Source: Tenacibaculum sp. (GTDB lineage Bacteria; Bacteroidota; Bacteroidia; Flavobacteriales; Flavobacteriaceae). Taken from it: a DNA stretch of 64,000 nucleotides. Below, piece by piece: positions 61,508-64,000 of the stretch (the stretch's first letter is position 1; every line of letters begins with the position of its first letter). The translations under genes and the position numbers were made by a program. The notes beneath the pieces are model-generated. The model was not told where the DNA came from, ran no database searches, and saw nothing but the letters and a program-made list of their open reading frames with translations. The stretch covers positions 75,035 through 139,034 of the forward strand of contig JAKVCX010000007.1 in the NCBI GenBank assembly GCA_022448525.1, read 5' to 3'.

Positions 61508-62638
61508 ATGATGATAGCAAAAAAATCTATCAAATGTTTAGCAATACTAGCAATAGTATTTTCTTCATTAAACGTTTTCGCTGGAGGTGGAGGAACCTCT
61601 GAAAAAGGAGGTCAAATTAATACTCCAGAAGGTATCAAAGGATACATAAAGCATCACTTAGCTGATTCACATGATTTTTCGTTGTATTCTTACACAAACG
61701 ATGCGGGAGAAAGAAAACATGTTGGTTTTCCATTGCCAGTAATTGTTTGGACTAGTAAAGGATTAAAAACTTTCATGTCTTCTAAATTTCATCATAATGA
61801 TGATGGACACGTTGTTGTTGATGCTGGTGGAGTGAAGTTAGCTAAGATTCATAGTAAAATTTATGAGTTAGATGCAAATGCAGAGCATGTGTCTTTTGAT
61901 GAAACACACCACGCTACAAACGCACACAAAGTTTTAGATTTTTCGATTACTAAGAGTGTATTCGGAATGTTGTTTGCTGGTTTGTTAATGTTCTTAGGTT
62001 TTGGGTCCTTAGCTAAGGGTTATAAAAAAGGAGCTATTCCAACAGGAGTGGGGCGTGTTTTAGAGCCATTAGTGTTATATGTTAGAGATGAAATTGCAAG
62101 GCCAAATATAGGTGAGAAAAAATATAAGAAGTTTATGCCATATTTATTAACGGTTTTCTTCTTTATTTGGATATTAAACTTATTAGGGTTAACTCCAATA
62201 GGGTTTAACGTAACAGGTCAAATAGCAGTTACAGTATGTTTAGCATTGTTTACGGCTGTTATTTATTTGACTAGTGGTTCTAAAGATTTTTGGGCACACA
62301 CATTGTGGATGCCAGGAGTACCAGTAGTATTAAGACCAATTTTAGCAGTGATTGAGTTAGTAGGTTTTGTTTTAATCAAGCCTTTCTCATTATTAGTGCG
62401 TTTATTTGCAAATATTACCGCAGGTCACTTTGTAGTGATGAGTTTAATTGCTTTAATGATTACAATGAAGAATCAGTTTGGAGCTGTAGCTTCAACAGGT
62501 ATGTCATTTGTTTTGGCAACTTTCATTATGGTTATTGAAGTTTTAGTTGCCTTTTTACAGGCGTTTATCTTTACTATGTTATCTTCACTTTTTATTGGGA
62601 TGGCAGTGGAAGAGCATGAGCACGATCATGCACATTAA
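61508..62638 (+). CDS. atpB: F0F1 ATP synthase subunit a
   Basis: A 376-residue integral membrane subunit forming the proton half-channels. The ATG at 61508 is chosen; the frame extension to 61454 includes the promoter box and is untenable. The essential Arg is in LLVRLFANITAGHF. Residues 1-30 look like a signal peptide (ending NVFA) and about 31-140 form a His-rich extracytoplasmic stretch absent from E. coli (271 residues) but usual in Bacteroidota. It begins the operon. Confidence 0.95.
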   Translation: MMIAKKSIKCLAILAIVFSSLNVFAGGGGTSEKGGQINTPEGIKGYIKHHLADSHDFSLYSYTNDAGERKHVGFPLPVIVWTSKGLKTFMSSKFHHNDDGHVVVDAGGVKLAKIHSKIYELDANAEHVSFDETHHATNAHKVLDFSITKSVFGMLFAGLLMFLGFGSLAKGYKKGAIPTGVGRVLEPLVLYVRDEIARPNIGEKKYKKFMPYLLTVFFFIWILNLLGLTPIGFNVTGQIAVTVCLALFTAVIYLTSGSKDFWAHTLWMPGVPVVLRPILAVIELVGFVLIKPFSLLVRLFANITAGHFVVMSLIALMITMKNQFGAVASTGMSFVLATFIMVIEVLVAFLQAFIFTMLSSLFIGMAVEEHEHDHAH

Positions 62639-62660
62639 TTTTGAATAAGAATTTGTTTAA

Positions 62661-62870
<210 letters not shown>

Positions 62871-62888
62871 GAAATTAAAAAAAGGAAG

Positions 62889-62925
62889 CATTTTCCTGTA
62901 ACGGTTGGTTGCAGGAAATGTTTTT
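62889..62925 (+). terminator. Attenuator-like hairpin between atpE and atpF
   Basis: Stem CATTT-T-CCTGTAAC paired with GTTGCAGGAAATG around loop GGTTG (one bulge, one G-T pair), then TTTTT. A partial terminator here would raise atpE mRNA over downstream genes. Confidence 0.65.
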
Positions 62926-62967
62926 AGATTAAACAAAAAAGAATTTTAAAAGAATAAATTAGACATA

Positions 62968-63468
62968 ATGGATCAGTTATTAAATGATTTTTCTCCTGGA
63001 TTATTTTTCATGAATTTGATAATCCTTTTAGTATTATTATTTTTATTAGCAAAGTTTGCTTGGAAACCAATATTAAGCTCTTTAGATGAAAGAGAAGAAG
63101 GTATCCAAAATGCTTTAGACGAGGCTGAAAAAGCTCGTAAAGAGATGCAAAACTTACAAGCTGATAATGATAGATTATTAAAAGAAGCAAGAGCTGAAAG
63201 AGATGCAATGATGAAAGAAGCTCGTGAGATTAAGGACAAGATTATCGCTGATGCTAAGGAAGAAGCTGGTGAAGAAGCTTCTAAGATGATTGAGAATGCG
63301 AAAGCTACAATTAAACAAGAACAACAAGCTGCTATTGCAGAATTAAAGAAGAATGTTGCTGAATTATCTATCGGTATCGCTCAAACTGTAGTTAGAAAAG
63401 AATTAGCTTCACAAGATGATCAGTTAAAGCTTGTTGAAGGAATGTTAGAAGACGTTACTTTAAACTAA
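62968..63468 (+). CDS. atpF: F0F1 ATP synthase subunit b
   Basis: A 166-residue stator subunit: one N-terminal membrane helix (LFFMNLIILLVLLFLLAKFAW) followed by a long alpha-helical coiled coil rich in Lys/Glu. It forms the peripheral stalk linking F0 to F1. It lies 97 bases after atpE, the gap holding the attenuator-like hairpin, and 10 bases before atpH. Confidence 0.95.
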   Translation: MDQLLNDFSPGLFFMNLIILLVLLFLLAKFAWKPILSSLDEREEGIQNALDEAEKARKEMQNLQADNDRLLKEARAERDAMMKEAREIKDKIIADAKEEAGEEASKMIENAKATIKQEQQAAIAELKKNVAELSIGIAQTVVRKELASQDDQLKLVEGMLEDVTLN

Positions 63469-63478
63469 TTAAGTAAAG

Positions 63479-64000
63479 ATGAAAGAAGCAAGACCAGCAT
63501 TACGTTACGCAAAAGCAATCTTAAACTTAGCCAAAGAGCAGGGTTCAGATGAGGAAGTGAACAATAACATGAAAGTTATTGTAGCTACTATTGCTGAGAG
63601 TGACGATTTAGATGCAATGCTTAAAAGTCCGGTTATAAAAGCAGCTGATAAGAAAAAAGTATTAGATGCATTATTCGGAGATAAAGTAAATAATATTTCT
63701 AAAGGATTGTTTAATCTTTTAGCTGAAAATAAAAGAATGTTAATGCTAGAAAGTGTAGCTAAAAAATATTCTATTATTTACGATTATTATAAAAAGATGC
63801 AAGTTGCAACTGTAACTACAGCTGTTGAATTATCTAGCGAATTAGAAGCTAAGATTCAAAAGAAAATAGTTGAAATTACAGGAAACAGTGCAGCGATTAA
63901 AAACATTGTGAATCCTGAAATTTTAGGAGGATTTATTTTACGTGTCGGAGATGTGCAGTATGATGCAAGTATCTCAAACCAATTAAACGAATTAAGAAGA
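63479..64000 (+). CDS. atpH: F0F1 ATP synthase subunit delta (3' truncated)
   Basis: The frame starts at ATG 63479 (MKEARPALRYAKAILNLAKEQG) and is open to the window end, with 174 codons visible and no stop. It matches the OSCP/delta family: N-terminal six-helix domain and the C-terminal ILGGFILRVGDVQYDASISNQLNELRR block. The family is about 175-180 residues long, so only a few codons are missing. It caps the stator on F1. atpA and atpG are expected next. Confidence 0.95.
   Translation, partial: MKEARPALRYAKAILNLAKEQGSDEEVNNNMKVIVATIAESDDLDAMLKSPVIKAADKKKVLDALFGDKVNNISKGLFNLLAENKRMLMLESVAKKYSIIYDYYKKMQVATVTTAVELSSELEAKIQKKIVEITGNSAAIKNIVNPEILGGFILRVGDVQYDASISNQLNELRR

Overview
The window is AT-rich chromosomal DNA from a member of the Bacteroidota, almost certainly a marine-type Flavobacteriaceae (Tenacibaculum/Polaribacter-like; genus not provable from sequence alone). 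The evidence is a gliding/type IX secretion pair (gldH, sprE), many Bacteroidota-only families (DUF3078, DUF2480, DUF4837, DUF5687, DUF6168, DUF6503), SusC-type TonB-dependent receptors with an N-terminal carboxypeptidase-regulatory-like domain, signal peptides ending in A-Q, and promoters with the Bacteroidota -7 box TAnnTTTG instead of sigma70 boxes. No tRNA, rRNA, CRISPR array, insertion sequence or prophage was seen.

Layout. 1-5950: truncated metallo-beta-lactamase-fold hydrolase, S8 peptidase lipoprotein, M1 aminopeptidase, glnS. 6085-7549: two secreted TonB_C-domain proteins. 7661-11871: Ig-like lipoprotein, comF, methyltransferase, hflX. 12060-19447: a tandemly duplicated two-gene cassette (secreted TonB_C protein + TonB-dependent receptor). 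19523-24513 (minus): CNNM/CBS membrane protein, two DUF3078 proteins, DUF2480, SufT-like, a lipoprotein and sufE. 24589-30465: PfkB kinase, divergent amidophosphoribosyltransferase, glutaminase, a lipoprotein, glycerophosphodiesterase. 30729-34439: a fifth TonB_C protein, DUF6503, aspS. 34557-41497: HopJ-like, Kelch, PaiB-like, M50-like, AGCS symporter, coiled-coil protein, DUF6503 lipoprotein, cupin.

41498-42360 has no protein gene. It holds three tandem, homologous small-RNA units. Each has the same promoter with a shared upstream element, an unpaired CCCC segment in the 5' part, a conserved TCATTTT..GA(G/A)TTAAA linker, and a terminator hairpin with CCCC in its loop. This is the strongest candidate for an undescribed system. 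The same CCCC motif lies just upstream of several start codons in this window, mostly of the secreted TonB_C genes.

42361-64000: pheS with an unknown partner, gdhA, a hydrolase, ricT-gldH-PBP1A, CoA-transferase A/B, exonuclease III, a lytic transglycosylase, DUF4837, DUF1761, an ABC exporter pair, sprE, bactofilin, and the F0F1 ATP synthase operon (atpZ-like, DUF6168, then atpB-E-F-H from its own promoter; atpH runs off the end). Cell-envelope biogenesis and motility (gldH, PBP1A, lytic transglycosylase, sprE, bactofilin) dominate the right half. Nutrient uptake (TonB system) and Fe-S assembly mark the left half.
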